Notes: generated by a model from the sequence alone, not told the origin. A DNA stretch of 13,739 nt from Woeseiaceae bacterium (GCA_022615525.1 JAKEGN010000196.1:1-13739), one strand, 5' to 3'; counted from the stretch's first letter, positions 1 to 7,397 are shown. Made by a program: numbers and translations.

Positions 1-569
1 AGTCCGTGCCGCTCGATGAGCAGCGCAATCAATGCATTGTTTTCCGGCAAAGCCGAAGAGGACAAGCACAACTGGCCGCGCCAGGCGGGATCGGCAAGTG
101 CCTCGTAGCCAACGATCTCGTTTGCAGTGACGGCGGCAGCATTAAACACCATGACATTGGCATTCACGGCCAGACCGAACCACTGGTTTTCCGGATCGCG
201 AAGATGCGGCGGGATGGCGGCGTTAAGGTCGTCCGCGTGTGTCGGCCGCAGCACGCCCGCATCTGCCGCACGCCACAATAGTGCTGCGCCGGCCGCAAGA
301 TAGAAATCGGCAGCCGGTGCCTGGGTCTTGTCGAGCATCATTTGCAACAGCCTGTCGTCGTCGGCTGTCACCTGCTGTATGCGAATGCCGGTCTCTGCCG
401 TAAAGGCACGATACACCGGCGCTGTGCGCGACTCGTCGATGGACGAGTAGACGACAACAAATTCCCTTCCTTGGGCCGGCAAAATCCCATGTGCCGGATC
501 CTTGCTGCAGGCAACGAGCCCCAGCAACAGCCAGCCGATCGCAAACCGGCAGCTGAGGGCGCCACTCAC
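1..569 (-). CDS. ABC transporter substrate-binding lipoprotein, AfuA/FbpA-like (COG1840 type), partial at the left edge
   Basis: This is the N-terminal 189 residues of a periplasmic solute-binding protein; the rest lies beyond the left edge. It begins with GTG at 569. A lipoprotein signal follows: a hydrophobic run (IGWLLLGLVAC) with lipobox LVAC and lipidated Cys21. The mature part has the usual opening of the iron(III)-type binding proteins: a strand and loop (EFVVVYSSIDESRTAPVYRA), then 'FTAETGIRIQQ', a 'DRLLQMMLDKTQAPAADFYLAAG' region, 'GLAVNANVMVFN', and 'YEALADPAWRGQLCLSSALPENN'. The ligand is uncertain, because the FbpA-type His is not visible and the diagnostic Tyr pair would lie off the edge. 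Related proteins bind Fe3+, thiamine or phosphonates. The GTG overlaps the stop of the upstream diguanylate cyclase in the sequence GTGA, so translation is probably coupled. Permease and ATPase genes would be expected further left. Confidence 0.85.
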   Translation of the reverse strand, partial: MSGALSCRFAIGWLLLGLVACSKDPAHGILPAQGREFVVVYSSIDESRTAPVYRAFTAETGIRIQQVTADDDRLLQMMLDKTQAPAADFYLAAGAALLWRAADAGVLRPTHADDLNAAIPPHLRDPENQWFGLAVNANVMVFNAAAVTANEIVGYEALADPAWRGQLCLSSSALPENNALIALLIERHG

Positions 570-1681
570 GGCCGGTCTCCGTCGGCACCGCCGATCACGA
601 TTCGGTCGCGCCCTTCGGACTTCGCCCGGTACAACGCAACGTCGGAACGCGCCAGCAGTGACTCGCCAAGAGTCTTGAATTCCCTTGCTGAACGGTCGGG
701 CGATGTGCTCGCAATGCCGATGGAAACGGTGATCGTTACCTGCTGGTTCCCGCCGACTTCGATCGGGCTTGCGGCGACGGCGTCCCGGATCCGCTCGGCA
801 AGCCGCGTGCCCGCCTCGGTTGTCGTCGCCGGCATCAGTACCACGAACTCCTCGCCCCCGTAGCGGGCGGCGATGTCGCTCGCGCGGACCTGCGATTCTA
901 TGCGCTGGGCGATTTCGGCAAGCACCCTGTCGCCGGCTGCATGACCCCAGGTGTCATTGACGCGTTTGAAATGATCGATATCGATCATCAGCGCCACCAG
1001 GCAAGTGCTGTCCCGTGCCGCGCGTGCAAGCTCTTCCGTCAGTCGCATCTGCAGGTATCGCCGGTTATGCCAACCCGTCAGGACATCGGTGAACCCGCTG
1101 CGCAGAAGTCGCGCCCGATTTACGACGTTCTCGAGTGCGAAGGTCGCGATGACGCCGAGGTGCGCGAGAAAATCGGTGGCATGCTGCCTGGTGAATCGAT
1201 CCTTGTCCGGGCTGGCGAAATTGATGCTGCCAAAGAGCGCACCCTGATGAATCAGGGGGATTATCGCGATACTGCCGATTCCATTGATACCGGGAAACAG
1301 CAGCTGGTGGTCGGCGGCTTTGAAAGGCCCGGTCCATGGCTGCCGAAGTGCGGTGTAGCTGGGGGTGATACCCGTAAGGGCGTCCACGAAATGTACGTCG
1401 GGGAGGGGCCCGGGTTCGCCGTTAACCACGCCGAGCAGGTGGCGGACTTCGTGGTCGGGGTCCGCGATCACGACAGTGACGCGGTCCAATCCATAGCTCT
1501 CACGCAGGTAACAGGTGATCGTGCGAAACAACGCTTGCAGGTCTGCAGCACGCAGCAGTTCCAGCTCGCGCTCCTGTGAGCGCCGGAAAATCTCCATGTT
1601 CTTGTCGACCTGATCTGTCATCAGGTCCAGCTTTTGATTGACCAGATCGAGTGTCCTGTACGGGTCCCTCTCTTGCCGCAT
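566..1681 (-). CDS. Diguanylate cyclase with N-terminal DUF484/GAF-like sensor domain and GGEEF catalytic domain
   Basis: This protein is predicted to make cyclic di-GMP from two GTP. With the ATG at 1681 it has 371 residues and no transmembrane segment, so it should be cytoplasmic. Residues about 10-45 are a helical, probably coiled-coil lead. Residues about 48-185 resemble the GAF-like fold of DUF484 ('YGLDRVTVVIADPD', 'GSIAIIPLIHQGALFGSINF'). Residues about 195-365 form the GGDEF domain: 'FTDVLTGWHNRRYL', the metal and nucleotide segment 'ALMIDIDHFKRVND', and the active site GGEEF at 275-279. An RASD inhibitory (I-site) motif sits five residues before GGEEF, so product inhibition is likely. 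The frame can be extended to a TTG at 1768, but that start has no good ribosome site; I prefer 1681, with ATG 1714 as another option. It lies downstream of tyrA and overlaps the binding-protein gene. Confidence 0.88.
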   Translation of the reverse strand: MRQERDPYRTLDLVNQKLDLMTDQVDKNMEIFRRSQERELELLRAADLQALFRTITCYLRESYGLDRVTVVIADPDHEVRHLLGVVNGEPGPLPDVHFVDALTGITPSYTALRQPWTGPFKAADHQLLFPGINGIGSIAIIPLIHQGALFGSINFASPDKDRFTRQHATDFLAHLGVIATFALENVVNRARLLRSGFTDVLTGWHNRRYLQMRLTEELARAARDSTCLVALMIDIDHFKRVNDTWGHAAGDRVLAEIAQRIESQVRASDIAARYGGEEFVVLMPATTTEAGTRLAERIRDAVAASPIEVGGNQQVTITVSIGIASTSPDRSAREFKTLGESLLARSDVALYRAKSEGRDRIVIGGADGDRP

Positions 1682-1788
1682 GAGTGCTCGTCCAATGCTC
1701 CCTCCCCGAGGCATTGCTTTTATCAAAAACCGTGTCCGGAGTCGCGTGTGCGGTCCGCGGTTTGCCAATCCGGAATCGCTGTCGCCGT

Positions 1789-2874
1789 CTAGCGACGTCG
1801 CGCCAGGTAATCCTTGCCCCTGGTCATGAGATCGACAAAGCCGGATTCGTCTCCCTGTGCCACCAACTGGCGAATCCTGGCCGCCGCATCGCAGAGTGCA
1901 TCGAGCGGCCCGAGTCCGAACTTGTTCAGATGTTGAATTTCAAAATAGAGGTGCGGGTTGTCCCGGGCGACGGCTGCGGAGACCAGTAACTGCGCATCGA
2001 ATGTCGTCGACGAGAGCTGTGCCAGTCTCGGCGCCGCTTCGCCACTTTCCGCTAGTGCCGTAAAGAACGCGATATTCAATGCATGCGACAACCCCAGCAC
2101 ATAGGCAATCATGCGATCGTGATCATCCAGTCCCATATCCAACTGCTCCACCATCGTCGACGCAAACAATTGCTTCGCCGAAGCTGTCGCCGCGGCATCG
2201 CCGGCATCGACAAAGATAAGGTGGCGCCCGGACAAAAGTTCGGTGTCCGGTCCGAACATCGGATGCAGTGAGCTGACGCGGCAGCCCGCTGCTCTCAATG
2301 CTTCGAGACCTTGGCGCAGCGGTGTTTTCAATGAGCCGATGTCAAATACCAGTCCTCGCGGGCGTTGCTCGGCCAGCTCGGTGAGGATCTGCCCTGATAC
2401 CGCCAGCGGCGTCGCCACGACAATGATTTCGTAGTCGACCCCTGCCTCGCGCCACTCCCTGAAATTACCCGCGGATCCCGTCACATTGTGATCGGCGACG
2501 TGCGTTACAAAACCCTGTGATTTGAAGAACTCGGCGAACCAGCCACCCATTTTTCCAGCGCCGCCGATAACCAGCACCCGCTGGCCATCGCCTTTGCCCT
2601 CCGCCACAACCCGGTCGCGCTCCTGGCTGGCCAGCGAGGAACGGATCAGCACACGCAGGATCTGCTCCGTGAGCTTTGGATCGACCCCGAGCGCCTTCGC
2701 ATGGCGCGCTGCCGTTTCGAGCACGTCCTTCTCGCGCTCGTAGTCCCGCGTTGCCAGGCCGCTGGCGAGTTTGTTGCGTCCGATCTCGGTTACGACTTTC
2801 TGCCTTTCGGCCACCAGCTCGACAAGCTGCCGATCGACCGCATCGAGGCGGATGCGTAGTTCATCCAGATTCAT
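1789..2874 (-). CDS. tyrA: Bifunctional chorismate mutase / prephenate dehydrogenase (T-protein)
   Basis: This enzyme converts chorismate to prephenate and then oxidises it with NAD to 4-hydroxyphenylpyruvate, the branch to tyrosine. The protein has 361 residues, close to the roughly 373 of the E. coli T-protein. Residues 1-90 are an AroQ chorismate mutase. By alignment with the E. coli domain the active-site residues are Arg7, Arg24, Lys35, Arg47, Glu48 and Gln84. Residues about 97-361 are the dehydrogenase: the nucleotide-binding turn 'VLVIGGAGKMGGWFAEFF' (100-117), 'IVVATPL', the signature 'SSLHPMFGPD' (201-210, catalytic His204), and 'YVLGLSHALNIAFF'. The start at 2874 is the first Met before the mutase fold and has AAGGAAGG about 11 bases upstream. 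A longer frame to 2943 adds residues with no match to the family. A Tyr feedback site cannot be read from sequence alone. Confidence 0.96.
   Translation of the reverse strand: MNLDELRIRLDAVDRQLVELVAERQKVVTEIGRNKLASGLATRDYEREKDVLETAARHAKALGVDPKLTEQILRVLIRSSLASQERDRVVAEGKGDGQRVLVIGGAGKMGGWFAEFFKSQGFVTHVADHNVTGSAGNFREWREAGVDYEIIVVATPLAVSGQILTELAEQRPRGLVFDIGSLKTPLRQGLEALRAAGCRVSSLHPMFGPDTELLSGRHLIFVDAGDAAATASAKQLFASTMVEQLDMGLDDHDRMIAYVLGLSHALNIAFFTALAESGEAAPRLAQLSSTTFDAQLLVSAAVARDNPHLYFEIQHLNKFGLGPLDALCDAAARIRQLVAQGDESGFVDLMTRGKDYLARRR
2246..2266. repeat. Internal copy of a 21-bp direct repeat (within tyrA)
   Basis: This segment encodes the HPMFGPD signature of TyrA. It matches 20 of 21 bases of 2898-2918, just upstream of the tyrA start; the mismatch is at 2259 versus 2911. 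Twenty matches at a distance of 652 bases is hard to explain by chance. The copy here is under protein-coding constraint, so the upstream copy is probably the derived one. Confidence 0.6.
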
Positions 2875-2897
2875 CGTACGAGCGCCCTTCCTTGCGA

Positions 2898-2918
2898 TCC
2901 GGTCCGAACACCGGATGC
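2898..2918. repeat. Upstream copy of the 21-bp repeat, containing a perfect inverted repeat
   Basis: This copy lies 24-44 bases before the tyrA ATG. It differs from the copy inside tyrA at one base (2911). That difference makes 2897-2916 a perfect inverted repeat: ATCCGGT, six bases, ACCGGAT. In the tyrA transcript this could fold into a hairpin just upstream of the ribosome binding site, or act as a protein-binding site. Neither use is shown by the sequence. Confidence 0.5.
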
Positions 2919-3080
2919 TAGTTTTACTGCACCGCCAAGGCAATCGACAGTCGTGCTGCCCAGCCCGTCAATCGAGTGGACGTGCCTTTCCGACACCGAT
3001 ACCGCCTGCTTTCAGGCTAACGCGAATCATGCGAACATTGACTGCCTTTTGACGGGGCAAGCCACGGAGAACCAACGCAA

Positions 3081-4190
3081 ATGAAAACTCGCGCCGCCGT
3101 TGCCTGGGCCGCAGGCAAACCTCTTGAAATAGAGGAAATAGAAATCGCTGCTCCGAAGAAAGGAGAAGTGCTGTTGCGTAACGTTGCCACCGGGGTCTGC
3201 CACACGGATGCATTCACTCTCTCCGGTGAAGATCCGGAGGGAATATTTCCGGCGATCCTCGGTCATGAAGGTGGCTCGATCGTCGAAGGAGTCGGTGCGG
3301 GCGTCAAGAGCGTCAGGGTCGGCGACCACGTGATTCCCCTGTACACGCCGGAATGCGGCGAGTGCAGTTTCTGTACCTCCGGCAAGACCAACCTGTGCCA
3401 GGCAATACGCGCAACCCAGGGCAAGGGGCTGATGCCCGACGGCACCTCGCGTTTCTCCAAGGCCGGCAAACCGATCTTTCACTACATGGGTACGTCGACT
3501 TTCAGCGAGTACACGGTACTGCCCGAGATTGCGGTAGCGAAGATCAGCGCCGAGGCACCGCTTGAAAAGGTGTGCCTGCTCGGCTGCGGGATCACGACCG
3601 GCATCGGCGCCGTCCTCAACACGGCGAAAGTAGAGCCCGGCGCAACGGTTGCCGTCTTCGGTCTGGGCGGCGTCGGCCTGAGTGCCATACAGGGCGCAAC
3701 CATGGCGAAAGCCGGCCGCATTATCGCGATCGATATCAACCCGGAGAAATTCGAGCTTGCCAGGCAGATGGGTGCAACCGATACAGTAAACCCGAAAGAT
3801 CACAGCGCACCCATCCAGGAAGTCATCGTCGAGATGACCAAGGGCGGTGTCGATTATTCCTTCGAGTGCGTCGGTAACGTCAAGCTCATGCGGGCCGCGC
3901 TGGAATGCTGCCATAAGGGTTGGGGTGAGTCGGTCATAGTCGGGGTTGCCGGAGCCGGTCAGGAAATATGCACGCGGCCGTTCCAGCTGGTGACCGGCCG
4001 CGTGTGGCGCGGCACTGCATTCGGCGGCTGCAAGGGACGGTCACAGCTGCCCGGCATGGTCGAGCAGTACATGGATGGCGAGATCAAGGTCGACGAGTTC
4101 ATCACGCATACCATGCCGCTCGAGGACATCAACAAGGCCTTTGATCTCATGCACGCCGGCAAGAGCATACGATCCGTCATCCATTATTGA
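3081..4190 (+). CDS. frmA: S-(hydroxymethyl)glutathione dehydrogenase / class III alcohol dehydrogenase
   Basis: This enzyme oxidises S-hydroxymethylglutathione, formed from formaldehyde and glutathione, to S-formylglutathione with NAD. It can also reduce S-nitrosoglutathione. Its length of 369 residues equals that of E. coli FrmA. The catalytic zinc ligands are Cys40 ('GVCHTDAFT'), His62 with Glu63 ('GHEGG') and Cys169 ('LLGCGITTG'). The structural zinc is held by Cys92, Cys95, Cys98 and Cys106. The NAD-binding turn is GLGGVG at 194-199, with the ribose-binding Asp218 in 'AIDIN'. The C-terminus 'HAGKSIRSVIHY' is typical of class III enzymes. The ATG at 3081 has GGAGA about 10 bases upstream. 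It diverges from tyrA across a 206-base gap. Neither an S-formylglutathione hydrolase nor an FrmR regulator is adjacent, so the pathway partner must lie elsewhere. Confidence 0.96.
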   Translation: MKTRAAVAWAAGKPLEIEEIEIAAPKKGEVLLRNVATGVCHTDAFTLSGEDPEGIFPAILGHEGGSIVEGVGAGVKSVRVGDHVIPLYTPECGECSFCTSGKTNLCQAIRATQGKGLMPDGTSRFSKAGKPIFHYMGTSTFSEYTVLPEIAVAKISAEAPLEKVCLLGCGITTGIGAVLNTAKVEPGATVAVFGLGGVGLSAIQGATMAKAGRIIAIDINPEKFELARQMGATDTVNPKDHSAPIQEVIVEMTKGGVDYSFECVGNVKLMRAALECCHKGWGESVIVGVAGAGQEICTRPFQLVTGRVWRGTAFGGCKGRSQLPGMVEQYMDGEIKVDEFITHTMPLEDINKAFDLMHAGKSIRSVIHY

Positions 4191-4218
4191 GGGCTCGATC
4201 GACGCAGGTGATCGCCGC

Positions 4219-4236
4219 TCCGCGGTTTGCTAATCT
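4219..4236 (+). promoter_or_regulatory. Candidate extended -10 promoter for pdxH
   Basis: The sequence TGCTAATCT (4228-4236) fits an extended -10 element (TG-n-TAnnnT), predicting a start near 4243 and a leader of about 47 bases to the pdxH GTG. No convincing -35 is seen. The surrounding bases TCCGCGGTTTGC-T-AATC (4219-4235) match 16 of 17 bases at 1754-1770, in the gap between tyrA and the cyclase gene. Confidence 0.35.
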
Positions 4237-4289
4237 GCGGACGGTCCTCGCAATGCACGGAATCATTTGCGGGCCAGCCCGGAGCATTT

Positions 4290-4988
4290 GTGAACGAACC
4301 CCGTAACCTGGACCTGTTGCCCGAAATCCTGCCCCAGGATCCCCTGCATTGGGCCGATGCCTGGATCAAGGAAGCCGCGGCCGCGCAGGTCCAGCGAAAT
4401 CCCAACGCAATGACACTGGTGACCGTGGGTCCGGAGGGCAACCCGTCCGCGCGGATGGTGCTGCTGAAGGAATTCGTGCCCGACCCGGGCTACCTCGTTT
4501 TCTATACCAACTACCAATCGAGAAAAGCTGCCGAAATTGCGGCGAGCAGTCGCGTGGCCGCCCTGTTTCACTGGGACGCAGTCGGACGACAGATTCGCAT
4601 CGAGGGAGTGGCGCTTCGCTCACCGGACAGCGAAAGCGACGAGTATTTCGCTACTCGCGATTGGGGCAGCCAGCTGGGTGCCTGGGGCAGCGATCAGAGT
4701 GCGCCAATCGATTCGCGGCAGGCTTTGCTCCGCCAGATACGGGAGCGGGCGCGGACCCTTGGCCTGAAAATCGGGCCGGGCGGCGACAGCCTGCTCGACG
4801 AAAATCCGCCGCAGATCAACCGGCCGCCACACTGGGGTGGTTTTCGGCTTTGGATAAATGCAATCGAACTCTGGATCGAGGGACCGAACCGTATCCATGA
4901 CCGCGCCCTGTGGAAGCGCAATCTCTTGCGCGGCACCGAGAACGGATTTTCCGTAACGCCATGGATCGGTACGAGGCTGCAACCATGA
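4290..4988 (+). CDS. pdxH: Pyridoxamine/pyridoxine 5'-phosphate oxidase
   Basis: This FMN enzyme makes pyridoxal 5'-phosphate from pyridoxamine or pyridoxine 5'-phosphate, in synthesis and salvage of vitamin B6. The product has 232 residues; E. coli PdxH has 218. Family blocks appear in order: 'RMVLLKEF' (55-62), 'VFYTNYQSRKAAEIA' (FMN phosphate region, 70-84), 'LFHWDAVGRQIRIEG' (92-106), 'SDEYFATRDWGSQLGAWGSDQS' around 116-137, 'RPPHWGGFRLW', and the PLP-contacting C-terminal 'RIHDRALW' (201-208). The GTG at 4290 is chosen because GGAG lies five bases upstream and the protein then begins at the usual place. A TTG at 4227 would add 21 unrelated residues. A few extra residues (about 155-178) precede the WGGFR block compared with E. 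coli. It is not obviously in an operon with frmA (99-base gap). Confidence 0.95.
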   Translation: MNEPRNLDLLPEILPQDPLHWADAWIKEAAAAQVQRNPNAMTLVTVGPEGNPSARMVLLKEFVPDPGYLVFYTNYQSRKAAEIAASSRVAALFHWDAVGRQIRIEGVALRSPDSESDEYFATRDWGSQLGAWGSDQSAPIDSRQALLRQIRERARTLGLKIGPGGDSLLDENPPQINRPPHWGGFRLWINAIELWIEGPNRIHDRALWKRNLLRGTENGFSVTPWIGTRLQP

Positions 4989-5003
4989 CGGGCGGTGTTT
5001 GTA

Positions 5004-5195
5004 ATGCCTGATGGACTGGCGAGCCGCAGGATCCACTGCCCGTATTGTGCCGAAACGTTGCAGATCCAGGTGGACCTGTCGGCCGGTGATCAAAGCTACA
5101 TCGAAGATTGCCAGGTATGCTGCCAGCCCATCCAGCTGAACTGCACGATCGAGAATTTCCGGCTCGTTTCCGTCGAGGCGCAATGCAGCACATAG
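5004..5195 (+). CDS. CPXCG motif-containing cysteine-rich (zinc-ribbon) protein
   Basis: This is a small protein of 63 residues from the ATG at 5004; a GTG at 4995 could add three. It carries two paired-cysteine knuckles, 'HCPYCAE' near the N-terminus and 'EDCQVCCQPI' in the middle. Around them is the conserved pattern 'DLSAGDQSYIEDCQVCCQPIQL', diagnostic of the Cys_rich_CPXCG family found mostly in Proteobacteria. The knuckles probably bind one zinc. The usual Gly after the first knuckle is Ala here. The molecular role of the family is unknown to me. It starts 15 bases after pdxH and overlaps the next gene by 13 bases, so the three are likely co-transcribed. Confidence 0.88.
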   Translation: MPDGLASRRIHCPYCAETLQIQVDLSAGDQSYIEDCQVCCQPIQLNCTIENFRLVSVEAQCST

Positions 5196-7147
5196 TCCGG
5201 CGCACTACGCTGATACTCGTGCTGCTCTGCGCATTGCCGGCGCAGTCGCAGCTGGTCCTGTCGGAAGGCACGAACATAGCTGTGGATGTATCGCGCAGCA
5301 GCGGCATGTTTGCGACCGACCTGCTCGGCAGCATCTGGATCATCCCGGCAAGGGGTGGCGACGCGCAACGCATCAGCCACAACGTGCTGCCGGCGAAAGC
5401 TCCGCGCTGGTCGCCGGACGGCCGATTCCTGGTCTACCAGGCCGCCGCGCCGACGAACTCGCAGCTATGGATGATCGATGTCAACAGCGGAGAAAGCGAG
5501 CAACTGAGCGCAGGCCAGTACGTCGATCAGCAACCCTCCTGGCATCCGGATGGCGATCGCATCCTTTTCTCGTCCGAACGTTCCGACACGGGCTTCGACC
5601 TGTGGGAGCTGGACCTGAAATCCAGGCTGGTGTGGCGCATCAGCAATTTGCCCGGCGACGAGACTGACGGCGCCTGGTCGGCAAACGGCCGGCACCTCGC
5701 CTGGGTGCACCGTCGTGGTAACCAATGGTCCCTGATGCGTCGCCGCTTCGGCCAGCCCGACGAAGTACTTTTCGAATCTGCGGAGCCCCTGCACGTGCCG
5801 TCATGGCGGCCCGACGGAACGCTGCTCACGTTTCTGCAACAAAAACCGGATGGCGTCGTCGCCCAGATGGCAATCCTCTCGGACCCGCCGCTGATTCGCC
5901 CGCTGATGTCCGGCGAAGATTATTTCATCGCGCCACTGAGCTGGCTCGATCGCCAGCGCTATTTTTATACCGCCGATGGCGGAATTCGCAGTCGCAGCCT
6001 GGACGACCGGAATCCGACCCGGATCCGTTTCGCTGCCGCGGTCGAGAATCGCGACCGTTTGCCACAGGCCGATGCCAATGCGCAGCAGCTGCAGATCAGT
6101 ACCCCGTCCGGTGAAAGGCTGATCATCCGTTCCGCACGATTGTTCGATGGCAGGGCCGATGACTACCGGTATGAGCTCGACATCGTGATCGGCGATGGCC
6201 GAATCCTGTCGATCGGGCCACGCCGCGAGCGTGAAGACGGCATCATTCTCGACATGGGAGGCGCCACGGTGCTGCCAGGCTTCATCGACAGCTACTCGTC
6301 GTTGCGCGTCGAGGATCCGGCACGCACAGGGGCCGAACTCCTGTCTTACGGTGTTACCGCCATTGTCGCCGCCGACATGACCACTCTCGACCCGCTGCTC
6401 TGGGAAACCGAGGCAACGCCCGGCCCCCGCCTGCTGCACGTCGCCGCGATCAACGACAGTCCGCGTGCTGCCGGGGCGGTCGTGGCAATCGTTCCGGCCT
6501 CGGGCCATGGCAACCGGGCGGCACTGGAGGCCTGGCAGGCGCTCGGTGTGCCGGTGCTGGCCGAAAGCTGGACCACCGGCCTGAGTCTCGGCGCCGACCT
6601 CTTACTCGGTGCCGACACACTGCCAACGTCGCCACGTGGCCGCCGTTACCAGGACATGCAGGTCGTGATGGGCCACGGACCGATCACCCTGATGTCGGGC
6701 CTGGCCGATGCGACGACGCCCGGGCTCTCGGAGCTGCTGCAGTCGCGGCAGGCTTTACATCTCGGGCACCGGGGCCTGGCGATGCGCCGGTTCGCGGGGA
6801 TGCCCGATATTTCGGAGCGGGCGGCGGCGCTCGTACTGGCCAGCAAACCCAGCGGGCTGCCAGCCGGGCTGGCATTGCATGCCGAATTCCGGGCTCTCGA
6901 CGCCGCAGGCCTAGCGGGCGACCAGGTGCTGAAGGCCGCCGGCACGCACGCCGCCACCGCATTGCGACTGCAGGGACAGGTGGGTGAGATTGCACCGGGT
7001 GCGCTTGCGGACCTCGTGCTGGTGTCGGGCGACCCCATGTCCCGGGTCGCGGACGCCATGAACATCGTCGCCGTGGTGCGTAACGGTCGCTTCTACAGCC
7101 TGATCAGCCTCTTGGAGCGTGCTGCGGTGCCGGCCAACGTCGAATAA
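5183..7147 (+). CDS. Exported TolB-like beta-propeller plus degenerate amidohydrolase domain protein
   Basis: The protein has 654 residues. It begins with a signal peptide ('RRTTLILVLLCALPAQSQ'), so it should act outside the cytoplasm. Residues about 30-300 contain PD40/WD40-like propeller repeats with the TolB signature: 'APRWSPDGRFLVYQ', 'QPSWHPDGDRILFSS', 'DGAWSANGRHLAWV', 'VPSWRPDGTLLTFL'. Residues about 315-640 have the amidohydrolase layout: N-terminal strands 'LIIRSARLFDGRADD', 'GATVLPGFID', and C-terminal 'VGEIAPGALADLVLVSGDP' with 'VAVVRNGRFY'. In active members the 'PGFID' turn is followed by x-H-x-H metal ligands; here it reads D369-S-Y371-S-S373, with both histidines lost. I therefore expect binding or another role rather than hydrolysis. 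The start at 5183 (GAGG four bases upstream) overlaps the zinc-ribbon gene; the signal peptide begins directly at it. Confidence 0.82.
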   Translation: MQHIVRRTTLILVLLCALPAQSQLVLSEGTNIAVDVSRSSGMFATDLLGSIWIIPARGGDAQRISHNVLPAKAPRWSPDGRFLVYQAAAPTNSQLWMIDVNSGESEQLSAGQYVDQQPSWHPDGDRILFSSERSDTGFDLWELDLKSRLVWRISNLPGDETDGAWSANGRHLAWVHRRGNQWSLMRRRFGQPDEVLFESAEPLHVPSWRPDGTLLTFLQQKPDGVVAQMAILSDPPLIRPLMSGEDYFIAPLSWLDRQRYFYTADGGIRSRSLDDRNPTRIRFAAAVENRDRLPQADANAQQLQISTPSGERLIIRSARLFDGRADDYRYELDIVIGDGRILSIGPRREREDGIILDMGGATVLPGFIDSYSSLRVEDPARTGAELLSYGVTAIVAADMTTLDPLLWETEATPGPRLLHVAAINDSPRAAGAVVAIVPASGHGNRAALEAWQALGVPVLAESWTTGLSLGADLLLGADTLPTSPRGRRYQDMQVVMGHGPITLMSGLADATTPGLSELLQSRQALHLGHRGLAMRRFAGMPDISERAAALVLASKPSGLPAGLALHAEFRALDAAGLAGDQVLKAAGTHAATALRLQGQVGEIAPGALADLVLVSGDPMSRVADAMNIVAVVRNGRFYSLISLLERAAVPANVE

Positions 7148-7166
7148 TTTGACAAGTTGCTAAGCG

Positions 7167-7198
7167 AATCGCCAGGGAACCCCGCGATCGGGGCGATT
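7167..7198 (+). terminator. Weak candidate terminator or 3'-end hairpin of the amidohydrolase gene
   Basis: Twenty bases after the stop, AATCG pairs with CGATT at the outer ends, and CCCCG-CGAT-CGGGG forms the inner stem. No T-run follows, so it may be an mRNA-protecting or Rho-assisted end rather than an intrinsic terminator. Confidence 0.35.
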
Positions 7199-7285
7199 GG
7201 ACATAAAATTCGGTCTTTACCCGCCTCCTGCAGGCGGACTTTCCTTGTCCGTCCGCAAAAAATTGTCATTCGTTTCAACAATTTA

Positions 7286-7295
7286 TAAGTTGCTG
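7286..7295 (+). repeat. TAAGTTGCTG decamer, copy 1 (possible activator site)
   Basis: This is identical to 7388-7397, 102 bases downstream. A related CAAGTTGCTA is at 7153-7162. It lies about 127 bases upstream of the sigma-54 -24 element, in the range of enhancer sites for sigma-54 activators. The function is inferred. Confidence 0.35.
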
Positions 7296-7387
7296 TTTTT
7301 CAAACGAAAAATACTGCGTCGCAACATTCCGTCGATATATCTTACAGTTCCGGGCGCCGACTTAAGCCGGCTTGTTGTGCCCTGTCG

Positions 7388-7397
7388 TAAGTTGCTG
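7388..7397 (+). repeat. TAAGTTGCTG decamer, copy 2
   Basis: This is the second exact copy of the decamer, 24 bases before the sigma-54 promoter. Its separation from copy 1 is near ten helical turns, so the two would lie on roughly the same face of the helix. Confidence 0.35.

Noticed and set aside
6..281. Plus-strand frame at the left edge
   Set aside because: It is the shadow of the minus-strand substrate-binding protein, whose reading I traced codon by codon across 1-569.
3027..3914. Long antisense frame opposite frmA
   Set aside because: frmA has every zinc and NAD residue; the reverse frame has no family features.
3081..4190. Formaldehyde detoxification operon
   Set aside because: Only frmA is present; no FrmR or S-formylglutathione hydrolase gene is adjacent, so an operon cannot be claimed.
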